64,000 bases of DNA from Symbiodinium natans (GCA_905221605.1 CAJNDS010002371.1:36915-100914); one strand, 5' to 3'. Positions 22,535-35,512 are shown, counted from the stretch's first letter. Notes: generated by a model not told the origin, from the letters alone. Numbers and translations: made by a program.

Positions 22535-24200
22535 TGTCCAGCGTAAGGCTCCTAAGGCGCACGCTTGCCAGGCCAGCCGTTGACAAAGCCAGCATCGTGG
22601 AGGCGCTACTGGCCACGTGTGCCAGCCTGGGGCTACGGATACTCGGTCCTTCCGTCGGGGTGTGGCATGGAGGGCTTGAAAGCCTGCTGGGTGTACAAAA
22701 GCATCCTTTGCATTGCTGGGGACGATGCAGAGGATCTCCACCAGCAAGTGCACCGAATGAATCTCGCTTGAAACCCATCGCCTTGACCTGTCGTGAGCAG
22801 AGGGGCTTGGCTTCGAAATGTCTCGGACACATCTGTGCTTGCGGTTGTGAAAAGTGTAGAGATGGCGCATGCGACGTGAGAAGAGGTTCCTGAAGCAAGA
22901 AACTGCAGCGATCGGAATTTTCCCGCCCTGCCATGCTTCCTCAAGCGAGCCGTGGCAGACCGCACCGACTGGAGCCTAGGCGGGTACACCAGCCTTACCA
23001 AGCCTGCATTATTTACATACTGCTTTGCCAGGTTTCCCCCAACCTTTCACTGAGCTTCGGGCACAGTGAAGACCAGCTGCAGCTGTCAGAAGCGCCACCT
23101 GAAGTTCCCGAAGGTGCAGGCTGAGCTGGCTGCTCGTACGAGACGCTGCAGGCGTGCGGACAGCAAGAAGCACACGGGACGTAGCGCATGTGCCCCTGAG
23201 CTTTGCACTCGCTCCCATGGTGCAAGATGTGCCCAAAGTCCGATTTGCCGGGCAAGCCAGTTCGCAGCGCCTCATTCGATGTAAGTCTCTACCCATGCCT
23301 GACCTCGTGTCAGTGTTGCTGCTTTAGTTTGCTTTACAAAAAATTGATACCTCGTGCCGTTGCTGCAAGAGCCAGGGGCAGGACGCACAGCCAGTGCTGC
23401 TCGGGCTTCACCACCAGGTGGGGATGTCCTGCACTGTGATAAACATAGCTCGGCGCCAACCGCATCCAACTATCACGATGCCAGCGCATAGATAATTTTT
23501 TGAAACAGCACCTTCTCATGTGCAAAGCAGTCCGGTGCAAAATCAAGCTATTGAGAGTAGTCAAAAGGACTTGCCATCAACGTCTCAGTAAAGATGGCCA
23601 GCATCGGATACCATAACGTGAGTTCAAAATGTTCAACAGCCAACACAGCCACAAACGAAACGTCAAGGTCCTAGAAGGTCCTAGGTATTCTATCTTCCCG
23701 TCGCCACTGAAAGACACTATAGCCCACTATAGCACGTACGTCTCTCACACTAGTCCATCTGCAACTGGCTTTGATGCTCCAAACGCCGTGCATTTGCACA
23801 GGTTGGGAACAGCCAGCGGAGAAGAAGGATGGCAGGTCAGGTTGAGCAACGTGACACTGAGGAATTCAGTGCAACATCCTCGGCCTTTGAGTCTCTGGCT
23901 CAGGGGTTCACGTTCCTAGGAAGCCACACAAGTCTCGGACAATGCTGTGGATCACTGTCGTGCAGAACACTCTATAGAACTTGTACTATGTACTTCAAAG
24001 AGGGCACACAAAAGAGCACAAGCAGCTCTTGTGGTGGACGACTTGCTACCAGGGATCGACAGGTCGGCACAGCTCTCCTTGACGCGGTTCACCATGGTCA
24101 CCTCACACCTGGAGTAAGATGAAAGCTGCGAGATGCTGCGCACTTAGCTGTGAGATTCATGCCCTGTTGTCACTCCTGATCACGACACCCTGAAGATTCG
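22535..24200. other. No gene recognised
   Basis: Both strands have medium open frames of mixed composition. A plus-strand stretch at 23032-23124 after a CAG|G reads PNLSLSFGHSEDQLQLSEAP and is mildly exon-like. Nothing can be assigned. This stretch lies just downstream of the aldolase 3' end. Confidence 0.4.
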
Positions 24201-24209
24201 CCACGACTG

Positions 24210-27200
24210 CTAGGCTGGAAGCTCGCGGATCCACTTGCGCGGGTCGTAGTAGCTCTTGTTTGGCTTGTCCTGATAGTGTCAGTGAACACAACTCTGCAAG
24301 AACATCCGCCAACACTGTACAGACTGTACAGAGCTTTACCAAGCCCCGAAGCATCTCGCTCACATCCCTCCAAACGCTCTGAACTCCGCTTCCTCACCCT
24401 CAGGGTTGCCGATCTGGCCCTGGAGGTAGCCCTCCTTGGCCTGCGCAAAGTAGCAGAGCAGCTGGGTTAGCACGACTTAGGGCCCCAGCCTTGTAGAACT
24501 TGAGAAGGCCTTCCCAGTATGCCCACTGAGTGTCAGTGTCCTTAGGTCCCAAGGATGTCGCGAGAGAGCTAGAGGAGGGACAGCAGACACAGTCAGGGAG
24601 AGGGACGGAGGGGGGTCGCAGAGAGAAGTGGCAGAGGGGAGAGAAAGACGGGGATGGAAAGACAGGTGGAGGTACAGCTAAGGACAGGTTGGTCGTTGAG
24701 CTCCGTTGGGCACAGCTTCTGGGCACCAACCCCCCAAACATCCGCAAACTATGACATTGAGTCCAGGCTGCAAGGAGCAAGGATCACAAATGTAGTGTAC
24801 AGTTGCCCGTTAATTAGGCAGTAAGGCTCTTGCTTGAGAAGGTCAAAGGCCACACAGGCCCCAGCTTGGAAAGCAAGCACAATCACACCATGCAAAGGTG
24901 CGGGCCATGCACTACCAGTCGCTACCATTGGCAGATGCTGTTTTGGCACCTGGTGTCAGAGAGCTGTTGCATCCAAGGGTCCACGTTCATCTTCACAACC
25001 TTGCACGGCTTCGATGGAGACTTTAAACAGCAGCTCGACGCTGACATCGCTGAATTGATCCATCGATCTGAGCTGCCAGCTCCCGCGGCAAGAGCAGTTG
25101 CGATGTGATGCTTCTCGGATCCAGAGCCGCCATGGAAAACCTCGGGCAGAGGCTTAAGGTCGCAAACACACTCAGTCACGAACTCTGTGCCCCGCCCCCC
25201 CCACCCCCCCCCCCCCCCCCCGACCCCCCCACCTGGCTGCCCACCGCCAAACCCCCGACCTGTGCCCGCCCCGGTCAGGCAATGCCGAGCAACAAAATTC
25301 AGCGGCTTGTCGACCTGCACTCAAAACGACCCTAAGCCAGGGTTCTGCATCCACATGGGAAATCGCGACTGAACTGTCCGCATCACTGGCACGTTGTTCA
25401 GTCGGCCTTGGCTTTTTCGCTGGCCTGTCCACACGCACGTCATCCGCAACACAAAGGCAATTGAGGACCATTGCGAGTGCTAGTACAAAACTATTGCTAG
25501 CTAGCAGTTTCTACGCGCAGCAGAACTCTTTCTTTGTTACTTTTTAGTGCGGTTCTTCACATTACGGAAAGAAAGCAGTAAGCTCCGCACATACTTCTGC
25601 ATGTCCGCCAGCAGCTCAGGCTTCAGGACCACGTTGCCTGCCTCGCGAAATATCGTGAACTCACCAAAACTTAACCTCAGGACATCTCTCCTCTGTGCTT
25701 TGCGCTCTCCTTGTACACTCCATGGACGTTGCCGAAAGCCGCCGCAATCGTGAACATCGGCGAGATGGGATTCAGACCTTCATAGACCTTCCAGACATCC
25801 TGCGGGGCCAAAGAGCTCAGTCTGCAGACCATGAAACCAAACCATTCCAACTATCTCAACCAGCATCCTCCGGGGTTGAGTAGAGCTTCTCCTTTGCCAT
25901 GCCCGTATTGTCCACCTGAGCCAAAAAGGACGTGCTTTGAGAAGACCGGCTTTCTCCTAAGATGCACAGGCTTGCAGCAACACTGAACGAGGTCGCCAAG
26001 CTGCACCGTCCTCTACTCCGCCCGTGATGCCAATCTCCATCTCCAGAATGATCTTCATGGGGGCCATTTTTTTCAGGTACTGTTGGCAGATCCTCGGTGC
26101 TTGCCAGGTTTGAGTACAACTCCTCGCCACGTGGCATGCGTCCAAGACGCAATAGTCACAGTCATTGAGTCACGGGTCAAGATTTACAACTCAAATCCTA
26201 AGAAGCCGGCGCGATGTTCTCCTCATCAGGCTCCTCTGACAAGTCCAACCTTGGTCACTCCACGGAATCCATGGCCCAAACCCGCTTGAAGCTGTGAGAG
26301 CATGCTGAGCGTCCTGGTGAGCGTACTGTAAGGCTCTGGCATGTGCGACGAGAACAATGGCTCTCCATGCGCCTTGAAAAAGGCCTCGTCAGCCTTTCCA
26401 GGGGCTATGGCTCCACTGGGCTTCCAGAGGCCTGGCACGGGGAGGCAGCGAGCCTCCAGCATGCCATCGAACCACGGAAGCAGCTTCTTGGCCTCCACCG
26501 ACAGATGCAAGCACACTGAAAGCATACCGAAAGCATACTAAAAACATGCTGAAAGCATACTCGACGCACACTGCACTGGCATGCCGAGGCTTCCACACAG
26601 TGGTCGGAATGAACAAGCCTCTGAGACTCTCGCATCAAGCAGAGCTCAGCAACACAACTTCTCTCACCAGCCCAGCGATGCTCAGAACATCAAAGCAACA
26701 CCAAGGCCAGGACACAGGGATACCGTAGGCCGGGGCCACAGCTCGAACCTTTGAAAGCAAACACGCCCAACCCCCCCAGCCCCCCGTGCCCTTCCACGTG
26801 TCCACTTGCCAATCCCCAAACATCCTCTAACTACTCTAACTCCACAGCTCGTACGTCTTCACACCCCGCACACAGCCCCCAGGTCGAGGTGACCCACGCC
26901 CCAGCATCGCAGCCAGGCGATGCCGAGGCGGACAGCGTGGATAAGCTTGCAAGAACTTACAAGAAGACCAGTCCTGCACTTGCATGTGGCTGCCTTTGCT
27001 TGGATAGGTCTCTGGCGAAGTGTGCGCCAGCCACAGCGCCCAGAATGGATGCCTCGCATGCCCGCACAGCAAAATCGTCGAGTCGTGAGGGCAAGCCCCA
27101 ATCACGGGCCATATCACGCCGTCCCATGGCCCATTGCAAGCATGGCAAGGCTGGAAGAGGGAAGCGCCTGCAGCTTTCCCTTCTCATTGGGAAGCGCCTT

Positions 27201-27800
27201 TCCTGCCACGAAGGCAGAGCCGCCCTCGGAGAACTGGATCATCACCGGCCTGGCCAACTTCAGTGCCAAAAGATGCTCCGAATAGCTCACGAAAATCACA
27301 CTGTGGGCCTGTTCAGGGTCTTTCCCGCTTCAAGGACGGAATTGATGGTGCTGGAGCCTCACAGAGTCGAACGAGTTTTGTCAATGCCAATGGAGCTGCA
27401 GCTTGTGGTCCAGGCTGGTGCAGTTGAAGGCTGGGATGGCATAGTGGTTCGCCTGCAAAGCTCACAGACCCCCCTCCTCCCCCACTTTTGCCTCACGCAA
27501 CCCAGTTGAACCTTGGCATGCTGAAGCAGCGCCCATGCCAGGTCTCCAGTGATCTAAGCATTCAGGCGAAGCAAACACAAAGGGCTGCCTGCAGGCTCCT
27601 GCTGCTCCAACTGCTACAATCGTGCCGGAAGCTCTTCGGCACACGGGCCATTGCATTCTACAGTTTTCAAAACAATGGGTTGACCTGGCATGGCGATGGC
27701 ACGGCCAACAAGATGGAAAAGAGGCCTGTAAGGCCCAGACCACGCCGGCCTTCATGCCCGGAATATCCCAGAACGACATCGCCTCAGCCGGCAATCCTAT
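24210..27800 (-). CDS. fba: Class II fructose-bisphosphate aldolase (FbaA type)
   Basis: Zinc-dependent glycolytic/Calvin-cycle aldolase. Exons in order: about 27740-27790 FWDIPGMKAGVVW; about 27310-27360 SSTINSVLEA; 27180-27260 LARPVMIQFSEGGSAFVAGK; about 27010-27070 ASILGAVAGAHFARDL; 26599-26619 LVHSDHC with the catalytic Asp; about 26380-26500 KKLLPWFDGMLE and EAFFKAHGEPLFSSHM; about 26015-26090 KIILEMEIGITGG; about 25870-25920 DNTGMAKEKLYSTPEDA; 25710-25790 PMFTIAAAFGNVHGVYK; 25590-25641 AGNVVLKPELLADMQKY; 25117-25140 VFHGGSGS; 24982-24999 VVKMNV; 24490-24540 DTDTQWAYWEGLLKFYK; 24393-24440 AKEGYLQGQIGNPEGE; 24210-24269 DKPNKSYYDPRKWIRELP and TAG. The order and motifs match the bacterial FbaA enzyme throughout. 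The exon linking VFHGGSGS to VVKMNV was not resolved. Several introns use GA or GC donors. Confidence 0.94.
25194..25232. repeat. Poly-C tract in aldolase intron
   Basis: Nearly uninterrupted C run upstream (in gene direction) of the VFHGGSGS exon. It generates proline-rich plus-strand frames that are not genes. Confidence 0.85.
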
Positions 27801-27999
27801 ATAGGCTGCCTTTTGAAACTTTGGTTGAAGGAGCAGGGACAGGCGGAGGAATTTCGGTCACTGACTGGGAGCGGGGCGGCAAATTGCAGAGTCCCGAAAG
27901 CTGGAAGAGTTTGGGAGCTTGAAACCAATGGCTGCAGTCAACATGGTGCATCAGTGCGCAAGCTGAACCTGGTCTACCAAAGAGTCAGGAAAGACAATA

Positions 28000-28900
28000 T
28001 CAGTAGGTGAGGCCAGTGACCTGCGGCACTACTGCATCCAGCGACAGGCGTCCTGTGCGCTTCGAGCAGGCTCTCGATCAACGAGGCTCCTGGGCCATGG
28101 TTAAATTCCGTGTCTCGGGCCCTCGGTGTCAAGAGGCTGCAACTCAACTCAACAACAAGGGAAGTTGATGGTAGGCGTGAGTACTGGCAGCCTTTGCCCT
28201 GTCGTCGGTTTTCTTTCAAGTTTGTTGGGCAAATCGGCGGTCAATCTTCGCACGTCGGTGCGTCATGATTGGAAGCAGTTACATGTGCGTACGGTATCAT
28301 ATCCTCTCCAGCTCGTAAACATCCATAAGCAGAGCAGGGCGGGCCTAGCGCAGAGTTGCCACCTGCCAAGAAAGAGGCACTTGTAGCACGCTCAGCCCCG
28401 AAGTCCCGAGAAGGCACCTGCGGCTTCCGAGACCTTGGCCGGTGAGTTTTTTGAGCCTTTTGAGCCTTTTGAGAAAATAATTCAAACGTGTCCTCGTGCT
28501 GAGCTCTCTGCCACGGGGACCAGAACTGACCCTCCTGCAACAGCGAACGGTGAAGGAGATGCATCGGCCTCCGGCATTCAAAATGTGCATATGGCTGAAG
28601 TTTCTGTGTGGCAATTGTGAAGGCATGACAAGTCCCTGCCTTCTTTGCCAGCTTGCCAGCAGGTCCTTGGTTTCCATGCAGGTCCATGTGCTTAAAAAAG
28701 AGCTGCTGCGAGTCCCTGGCCAGGGTTGGCTTGCAGGGGTGGGAGCACCTCGGCGTTGCTGCAACAGAGCTGTACTTGATGTTGTACTTGATGTTGTTCT
28801 TGATCATGAGCGATGTAGGCAGATGTAGGCAGATGCTCAGCCTTGGGCCTCCCAGCCCCAAGCCTGCACACGGGGTTGCAATGAAAAACCAGGCGAGACT
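28000..28900. other. No gene recognised; short tandem motifs
   Basis: The long minus-strand frame 28241-28918 has no family features. The region holds small direct repeats, GAGCCTTTT three times near 28453 and TTGTACTTGATG-type copies near 28775-28800. A minus segment near 28040-28110 reads GASLIESLLEAHRTPVAG and could be a lone exon. Confidence 0.4.
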
Positions 28901-28914
28901 AGGATGAGCAACGC

Positions 28915-31330
28915 TCACGCCTCCATCCTGGTATCCTTCTCCTTTTCATCCGAGCCATTCAAAGCCCCGTCAGCATCTAGCCTCAGTGATGTGGCTCGCA
29001 AGATTACGATCAAAGACCTTCTGCTGGCGCAAGGCTTGCAGAAACCCTTACAGTTTTTCTTGCACCCGTTGTGCGAGAACACTCTGAGAACCCCTGGCAT
29101 CTTGTCCACCTCTCGCGGGAGCCGCGGGACAGGTGCCAAGTCATCGAAGAGATCAAGCCTCGCTCTGCCGAGAGGCATCTTCTGTGGGCTAGGGGGGGGC
29201 ACTTTCGACACTGGCTGCTCTAAATTTATCGGAGATGCTCAAAATTTGACATAATCATATGCATAATCCCTCTGCCAAGGCCCCGGCAGCTTTTGCTGCG
29301 CCTCACCTTCGATGCCCTGTGTGGCACATGGCCATGAATGGTCATTAGCATTGAGCCGCTGGTTTGTCCACATGCAGTGAAAGCGATGCGCCTGCGTCTG
29401 GAGCTGCTCCCCGACACCGGGTTTTAACAGACGATCTGCCTGCCAGTGCTAAGAATGGGCACATCAGCAGATTAGCATCCTTCCTGCCAACGCAAGGCCT
29501 GTGCCAGATCCTCACGTGCAGATGACAAGATGTCAAGGAGCCTTCCGGCGAAACAAGGCTTTTCAGATCTTTTATGAGCTTCCCTGAGCTTCATTGTCGT
29601 GATTCTCATTGTCAGGCACCCACCCTATGAGCGCATTTCGGAAGGCTTGGTTGCCCATTCCCGGGCTGGAGCTCAGCCTTCTTAGCCTCGGATTCTGACG
29701 TGCGACAGATGCACAAAAACATCAAAGGACTTGGGCACTTGCAGCTCTTGGCCCCTCTTCAGTCGAGCCAGTCTCGTTTCTCTCATAGCCACTGGCTCCT
29801 GCGAAAACCGCAAAAAACAGAAAGGACAACTGAATCGATGTCCAGCCATTAGTGTCATTAGTGGCAGCACGACGATCTGTGTGTGCTTGCTCACATGCTG
29901 ACGCATCCTCAGGGGGTTCATCCTGCGCATCGCCTGAATCAAATTCAAAGACACTACTGACTCTAATGCCAAGAGTCGATGGCTTTAATTTCAACGGCAA
30001 GAATGCGCAAGAATGCGAGACTCAGGACGTAGCCAGATGCCCTTCTCTCGAAAGCCAGGTAGTCTACAAAGGTGGCCGGGTCGTCCACCTGAATATCCTG
30101 CCAGGGGTTTTGAGGAAAGGGTGTCCGACAGCTGCTGCTCAAAGACTGAGCGGGGAAAGACAATTTTGAATAATCCATATTGAAATCGCAATGTGTCCAA
30201 ATGAATCCTATGTCCCTCGTGGACCTGGTCCGGCATGTCCACAACGAATGTTGTGGCCGACCGAGGTTTGGAAAGAGAGTCAAGCGGCCCACATTCTCAA
30301 GATAATCGATTGCAGATGCCCACATGCAGTGTCGAAGAAGGCAATCCTTCAGCACTGCAAAGGACGCATAGAGGGAGAGGAACGAAAGTCTTCTCTGGTA
30401 CCTGGCCGGATAATACGGATGAGGATCAGAACAGGACAACTTAAACGGGCCCCAAGCAGGAGCACTCCAGGTTCCGATGTCCAGACAAGCACAATGCTGA
30501 CGAAACCTGAAAAGACCCGACAGAACGAAGCCCTTTGCCGCGTGCAAATGCAGTTGCGCTTTGCAAACTAGCATCTAGCAAATTCTAGTACTCAGGCCGC
30601 AGCGATCAGAAGAACCTTGCACGGGGGAAGCCATTTATGCGCAGGCCATTGGGATGGCGGAGTCACACGGATTAGCAGCTGTCTCTAAAACAGAGTGCTG
30701 TCAAAGACACTCCTGTCCACCCCCAGTTGAAATCGCTCTGCTCCGCCTGCAACCGAGGACAAGCATTGTCAACAGATGTCGCGAAACACAACGGAAACAG
30801 GTCAGTCTGGCTCCATCGGCAGCTTGAGACTGCAAGATTATAGAGCCTTAAATCAATCAGGCATGGTTTGTGCTTCGCTGCTTGAAGATCACAGCAATGT
30901 GCGAACGAACTGGGGGTTGCACTGCTCGCGTAAGCCAGCATGCAGGACAACGCCATAGGCAGCGCATGCGCAAAGGACAGGTTCGTCCTGTGTGCAAATC
31001 TTGATGGGCAGTTCTCCATATTAGGACCTTTGTCAGGTCCCTCCCCAGATACCAAGGAGTACTCAAAAGGGAACATGACTTCTGCAAGCTGGTAGTTGCA
31101 CAGGCATAAAGGCAGCATCCAGGAGCCAAATCTCGAAGCTTTAGACTTGGGACTTCCGAACCCGGACATGTCATACTTCTGGAAGTGGCACGACGTGCCA
31201 CGAATCAATGTGCGGGGGCCACCGATAAACACAGAGTCTCTCTCGCTGATACCTCACCTCATAGAGAAGAACATCAGCGACCCAAGCATTGTGAGGATGA
31301 CCTCATAGTCGTTGCTCACCTTGGCTCGTG
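28915..31330 (-). CDS. Multi-pass membrane protein, possibly polycystin-like channel
   Basis: Coding-like minus-strand segments. 31250-31320: VSNDYEVILTMLGSLMFFSM between an AG|G acceptor and an AG|GT donor, a membrane helix. About 31050-31110: AEVMFPFEYSLVSGEGPDK. About 29990-30095: VDDPATFVDYLAFERRASGY then VLSLAFLRIL, which resembles the S4-S5 part of polycystin/PKD-type channels (Phe-Val-Asp followed by a hydrophobic helix ending F-L-R-I-L). About 29880-29970: FEFDSGDAQDEPPEDASACE. About 29700-29810: MRETRLARLKRGQELQVPKS. About 29255-29310: EGEAQQKLPGPWQR. About 29090-29190: PLGRARLDLFDDLAPVPRLP. The last segment ends GALNGSDEKEKDTRMEA with a stop at 28915. The channel idea is an inference from one helix pattern. 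Confidence 0.35.
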
Positions 31331-31642
31331 TTCTCACATGTCTCCATGTGACTCCTTGAGGATTTACCCCAGGTCCCGTGCCTCAGCGATCCACAAGCTA
31401 ATTGAAGCAAGCTGCCGCAGCGAACACTTCCAGGGCTTCCAAACCCCACAGTGCAGCCAGCCGCCTGTGGCGTGCACCGCGTGCACTGCACGCAAGAAGA
31501 GTCAATCAAAACAGGGCCCTGAAAGCACAGAAGTACACAAATAGAATCAAGCTAGAATCAAGCTCGTCAGCTAGTCCTCCTTGGGTTTCCATACATGATC
31601 CAAGTAGGTTTACGAGATGTCCGCTGAGACTTCTGGGTTATG

Positions 31643-31658
31643 CGGGGGGGGGGGGGGT
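31643..31658. repeat. Poly-G tract
   Basis: Run of about 16 G on the plus strand. Confidence 0.9.
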
Positions 31659-31780
31659 TGCATTGGATTTGCATTGGATTTCATGTGTGTTTATATGTGT
31701 GTATTCCGGAATCTTCCGGAATGCTATGGAAGCCTGTAGCGTTGCATGCAACCTCCTGCTGCAATTACGATGGGCAGCTC

Positions 31781-31820
31781 GCTGCAACACGCTGCAACAC
31801 GCTGCAGCACGCTGCAACAC
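31781..31820. repeat. 10-bp tandem repeat GCTGCAACAC
   Basis: Four copies in a row, the third with one change (GCTGCAGCAC). Confidence 0.92.
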
Positions 31821-32299
31821 TCGTGGATGAGAGCCGTTGCGCGCCTTTTCGCGCCTTTACGGTGTCCCACTAAGAGCTGCCTTTCTCTCTCAGTTCAACC
31901 CCAAAACACAGCAAAAAAGGCACAGCCAAGCACACATTGCCGTCGAAGCTTGGGCTTTGTGCAGCGGCAACCCCGTCTGCCATGCGTGTGCTGTTGTGGA
32001 GTCTTGCTGAGTCTTAGTCATTCTGCTTGAAGCTCTAAGGAAGCTTGACTTAGTAGCTCAAGTAACTCAGGATTGTTTGCGAATTCACATTCACTTTAAG
32101 CGGCGACAGGCCTCGGTCATTCAATCTAGAACTCTAGACTGGGCTTCCGTGTCCAAATCTTCACGAACATGGTTGAACCGAAGGAACGCACCGCAGCCCT
32201 CAAGCACAGATCCCCACCCAGCACGGCTGCAGGAACGACTGCGGGAACAGGCCTCCGGTTCGCGAAGAAACACGCGACCCACGGGGTGACCTGATCTCG

Positions 32300-35217
32300 T
32301 CACGACTGGATTTGAGTATCAGGCAAGCCGCAAGACCCGCTGCATTTGTCTTTGGTGCCGCACCACTGTCCATGCACAAAGAATGTGTTCTGCGACAACG
32401 GCCTGGGACACGTATGATGCATAGACTCGACGTCTGCCCACATATTGATTCCCCAATCTGCTTTCAACAGAACCAGCGAGAAGGCGAGGCATACAAGCCA
32501 AGTTCCTGACTTGACGATCAAAATCGGACTCTGCCTCTCACTGCAGCATGTCCCCACATGTCCATTCCAGTGTCAATTACGGGACTTCTGCAAGGCATTG
32601 CAGGGCGCATCAACCATCGTCAGCTTCCAGCTGAAGGCTTGGGTTTACATTGTCACCGTGGGCACTGAGCGTCTTTTGGCTAAAAGGGTTTTGCTTTACA
32701 GAGTTTAGGTGCTTTCGGGCAAAGACCACGGAGCATTTTGCCCAGCCTGAATCAGCTGCTTGTCGGCCTGCGCAAAGTTGGATCACGCTGCCCGTGACAG
32801 CTTTGTGTTGCTAATTGTGGGGGGCCAGGTGCTGAATTGGTTTTCGTCTGGCAGAGCTCGTTCCATTGATCCAAATTGGTTTTTGTCTCTTCTCGAATCG
32901 GGCAGACCATGGCAAACCTGGCCTTGCCCGAGAGCTCTCCTCAGCTGGGACACATTTTCGCAGGTTGGCTTGGGCTTTAGACTCACACAGCTCTGAAGTT
33001 TCATGTCCAGCACGTCACACTGCTCACGCTGTTCATACTGTTCACACAGCACGCCCTGAAATCTAAGTCACCAGCTGCCTATCAGCCTCAACTCCTCGCC
33101 CTGGAAGCGTTGAGCTCACTCTGCACAGCACAAAGTGCTTCCACACACAGAACCGAAAGAGGTGCGGTCTCGGTGCCTTCTTGCGACGCTTCCATAGCCA
33201 GATTGCTATTGCCTTAGGCCGCTTGCTGCCCTGAAAACTGTTTACTCTTCTGCTAGGCTTCAAGGTTGGAGTGCTCGTGTCAAAGAATGTGCGAGTAGAA
33301 TGCTCGAAAAGAAGCAGGCCTGGAAAGCTCTTGGACAAACTTAGATTGAGGTTCTGAAGCAGCGCGTTGCAAGCCCTGGACTAGGTGCAGTTTTGAGTTT
33401 GCATGAGTTCCCTGTTCTTCATCGTTTGGTCGGACAAAGCCCAAGGCAACCTGAGGCAGCCCGAAACTCTGTAGGGGCACAGCGCCCCTTCACATTATGT
33501 GGATTCAGACGTGCAAGATAGTGCAAGTGGAAGCGAAAGTGAGAGGTTTAAGGCGTAGCGCATCCTGATCATCATTTAGTGTCTGGTGTGTGTGTGTGTG
33601 TGTGCGTCGTAATTTCCCAGGCCTGCCATCCCCAGCAGTTTTGAAACGGATGCGGTGCTGAGCCGGGCAGTATCTGCACGCACGTTCATGCATTGCCCCG
33701 AAGGGGCACACGCTCATGGGGGTTTTCAAAAAGCCATGCGCATCACAGCTGGCGACAGACTGATGCCTACGAGTGGGACGAGTGGGAAGTCGCACTGCAG
33801 CAAATACAAGGTCCGTCTGCATTCACCAAAAACACACAGAGAACAAAAGGGACAAACACAGAGGGGGTTGGTTCCTACAATGTCTAGCAATGGCAACGGC
33901 ACAGACTAAGCCCCGCACGGCAAACATCAAGAACGCGCCGAAGAAGATCACCAACCAAGCAAGGTTGTTGACCTGACGGATGTGGGATGGGCTTGCAGGT
34001 ATTCACACGAGGGATTTTGCCAACACATCTTGCAGTTGAAACCACTCAATGCCGAGTGAAGGGCTGCTTGGACTGTTGGGGTCCAGCGCAGAATAGACCT
34101 GGAGAGTCTGGGGGCATCAATGCTCGTTACATGGGACAGCGACCCGGGGGCCAGGCGGTTGCCAGTGGAAGTGTTCGGTAGTCACTGCCCAGATGGCGTA
34201 GGCTGCAGGCGGGGCCAATGCAATGGAAGCAAGTGACATCCCTGCTCACACCGCACATGAGCGCAATGACAACCAGCAGCCTGCCACAGGCAAAGCAAAA
34301 ACTTGTGCTTGGCGCAGCGTCGCTGGCAGGTAGTAGGACACGTACGCTGCCTGCCGGAGAGCTCCGAATGGCTTGAACTGCACAACCTGCTGCCTCCGGC
34401 TCCATGCGTTTGTCCTGCTGAGCAGCGCTTTCTTACCCAAGCAAACCAATGTATGAGAAGATCTGTCATGTGAAGCTCTGATATGGGGATGAATAGTTTT
34501 CCATCTTTATGGGTTGGGACGAAAGCCCTGCACCTACGAAGTCAACACCGCCAAAGCCAATAAGAACGACAAGGACTCCGATTCTTGCCCTGGCATCTTG
34601 AGAAGCTCAAAAGCTGCCTCCACACGCGGATCACGAAAGCGGAGCAAGAAGGTCAGCCGAGCATCGCGTCGCTGGTCCTTCGCGTGGCGGGGTTGCAAAG
34701 CACGGAGCAGACACAACCCTTTGAACCGAACAAGACATCGTTGACGCTTACTATGCCCAGCTTCAGCTGCAGAGAATTGCGGCAACGCTCAACCCGCAAC
34801 ATCGAAACTGCAACAGAGCTGCCATGATCTGCTATGTGTGCACGCTGGATATTGCATGTTGGCCATTGTTGCGTGTTTTTTGGACATGGAGCGCTGAGAG
34901 GCGAAGGATCGTTTGTTCTTGGACATCGGCGTGGTGTGTCCTGGAAGAGCTCATCCAACCACGTGTGGAAGCCCAGAAGCTCCTCGCTCGAGTTTTCCAA
35001 CTGCCCTGCAGCGCAGAGTGCACACATGCGAGTCAACCGAGGTATCAAGAGTTCTCTGTATGTCTGAGGCGCCGCCGTGTCCTGAACATGCTAAACGCAT
35101 GAGGCGCCCTTCTTGTTTCCGAGAGCAGACTTTTGCCACCCAGGCCGTGCAACACGGCAGGCCTTGAGCCATCTGGGGAGGCTCGTCTCCCTCACTGTCA
35201 AACACCACGTGAAACAT
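32300..35217 (-). CDS. Exons of one or more membrane proteins
   Basis: From right to left: about 35090-35217 reads MFHVVFDSEGDEPPQMAQG, a possible N-terminus; about 34940-35010 reads LENSSEELLGFHTWLDELF; about 34560-34680 reads LTFLLRFRDPRVEAAFELLK then SESLSFLLALAVLTS, the start of a membrane helix; about 34315-34420 reads VVQFKPFGALRQAAYVSYYL; about 34185-34250 reads MSLASIALAPPAAYAIWAV; 33900-33970 reads VNNLAWLVIFFGAFLMFAVR after a CAG|G acceptor; about 32430-32540 reads SGTWLVCLAFSLVLLKADWG. Several membrane segments point to a multi-pass protein. No family recognised. It could be continuous with the channel-like exons at 28.9-31.3 kb. Confidence 0.35.
33588..33605. repeat. TG dinucleotide repeat
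   Basis: Short (TG)n tract, about nine units. Confidence 0.85.
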
Positions 35218-35512
35218 TAGATAACATTACCCAACTTACAGAAGCTTTCCGTGTGCAGCTGCCTGAAGTGATGTAACACTAGGCAATCCTGCAAAAATAT
35301 GGGATCCATTCTCCAAATAACGAGTATTCACGAGTGGCCAGAAGCTGAGGGGTGCATGTGCTAGCCTCTGACGTCTAAATATGTCTGCTTTGTGTTTTGG
35401 TCCAACAGCATCCATGCATGCACCTCAAGTTAAAAGCCCTTTATAGGAGGAATCTGTCAAGAGCGATGACATCCAGCACGAGAGGTGTCTTGAAAATCCT
35501 CACCATGCAGAC

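Noticed and set aside
22080-22934. 284-codon minus-strand frame and its plus-strand partner
   Set aside because: Its length comes from the GA/CT microsatellite at 22356-22532, which gives Leu/Ser runs on one strand and Arg/Glu runs on the other.
24749-24949. Hydrophobic minus-strand frame (VIVLAFQAGACVAFDLL)
   Set aside because: It falls inside the 441-nt aldolase intron 24541-24981, which must be removed to join VVKMNV to DTDTQW.
26751-27509. 252-codon plus-strand frame
   Set aside because: It runs antisense to several aldolase exons whose identity is certain; the product is low-complexity and has no family features.
29963-30574. 203-codon minus-strand frame taken as one protein
   Set aside because: Only about 29990-30095 is protein-like; the rest changes character and is more likely intron read-through.
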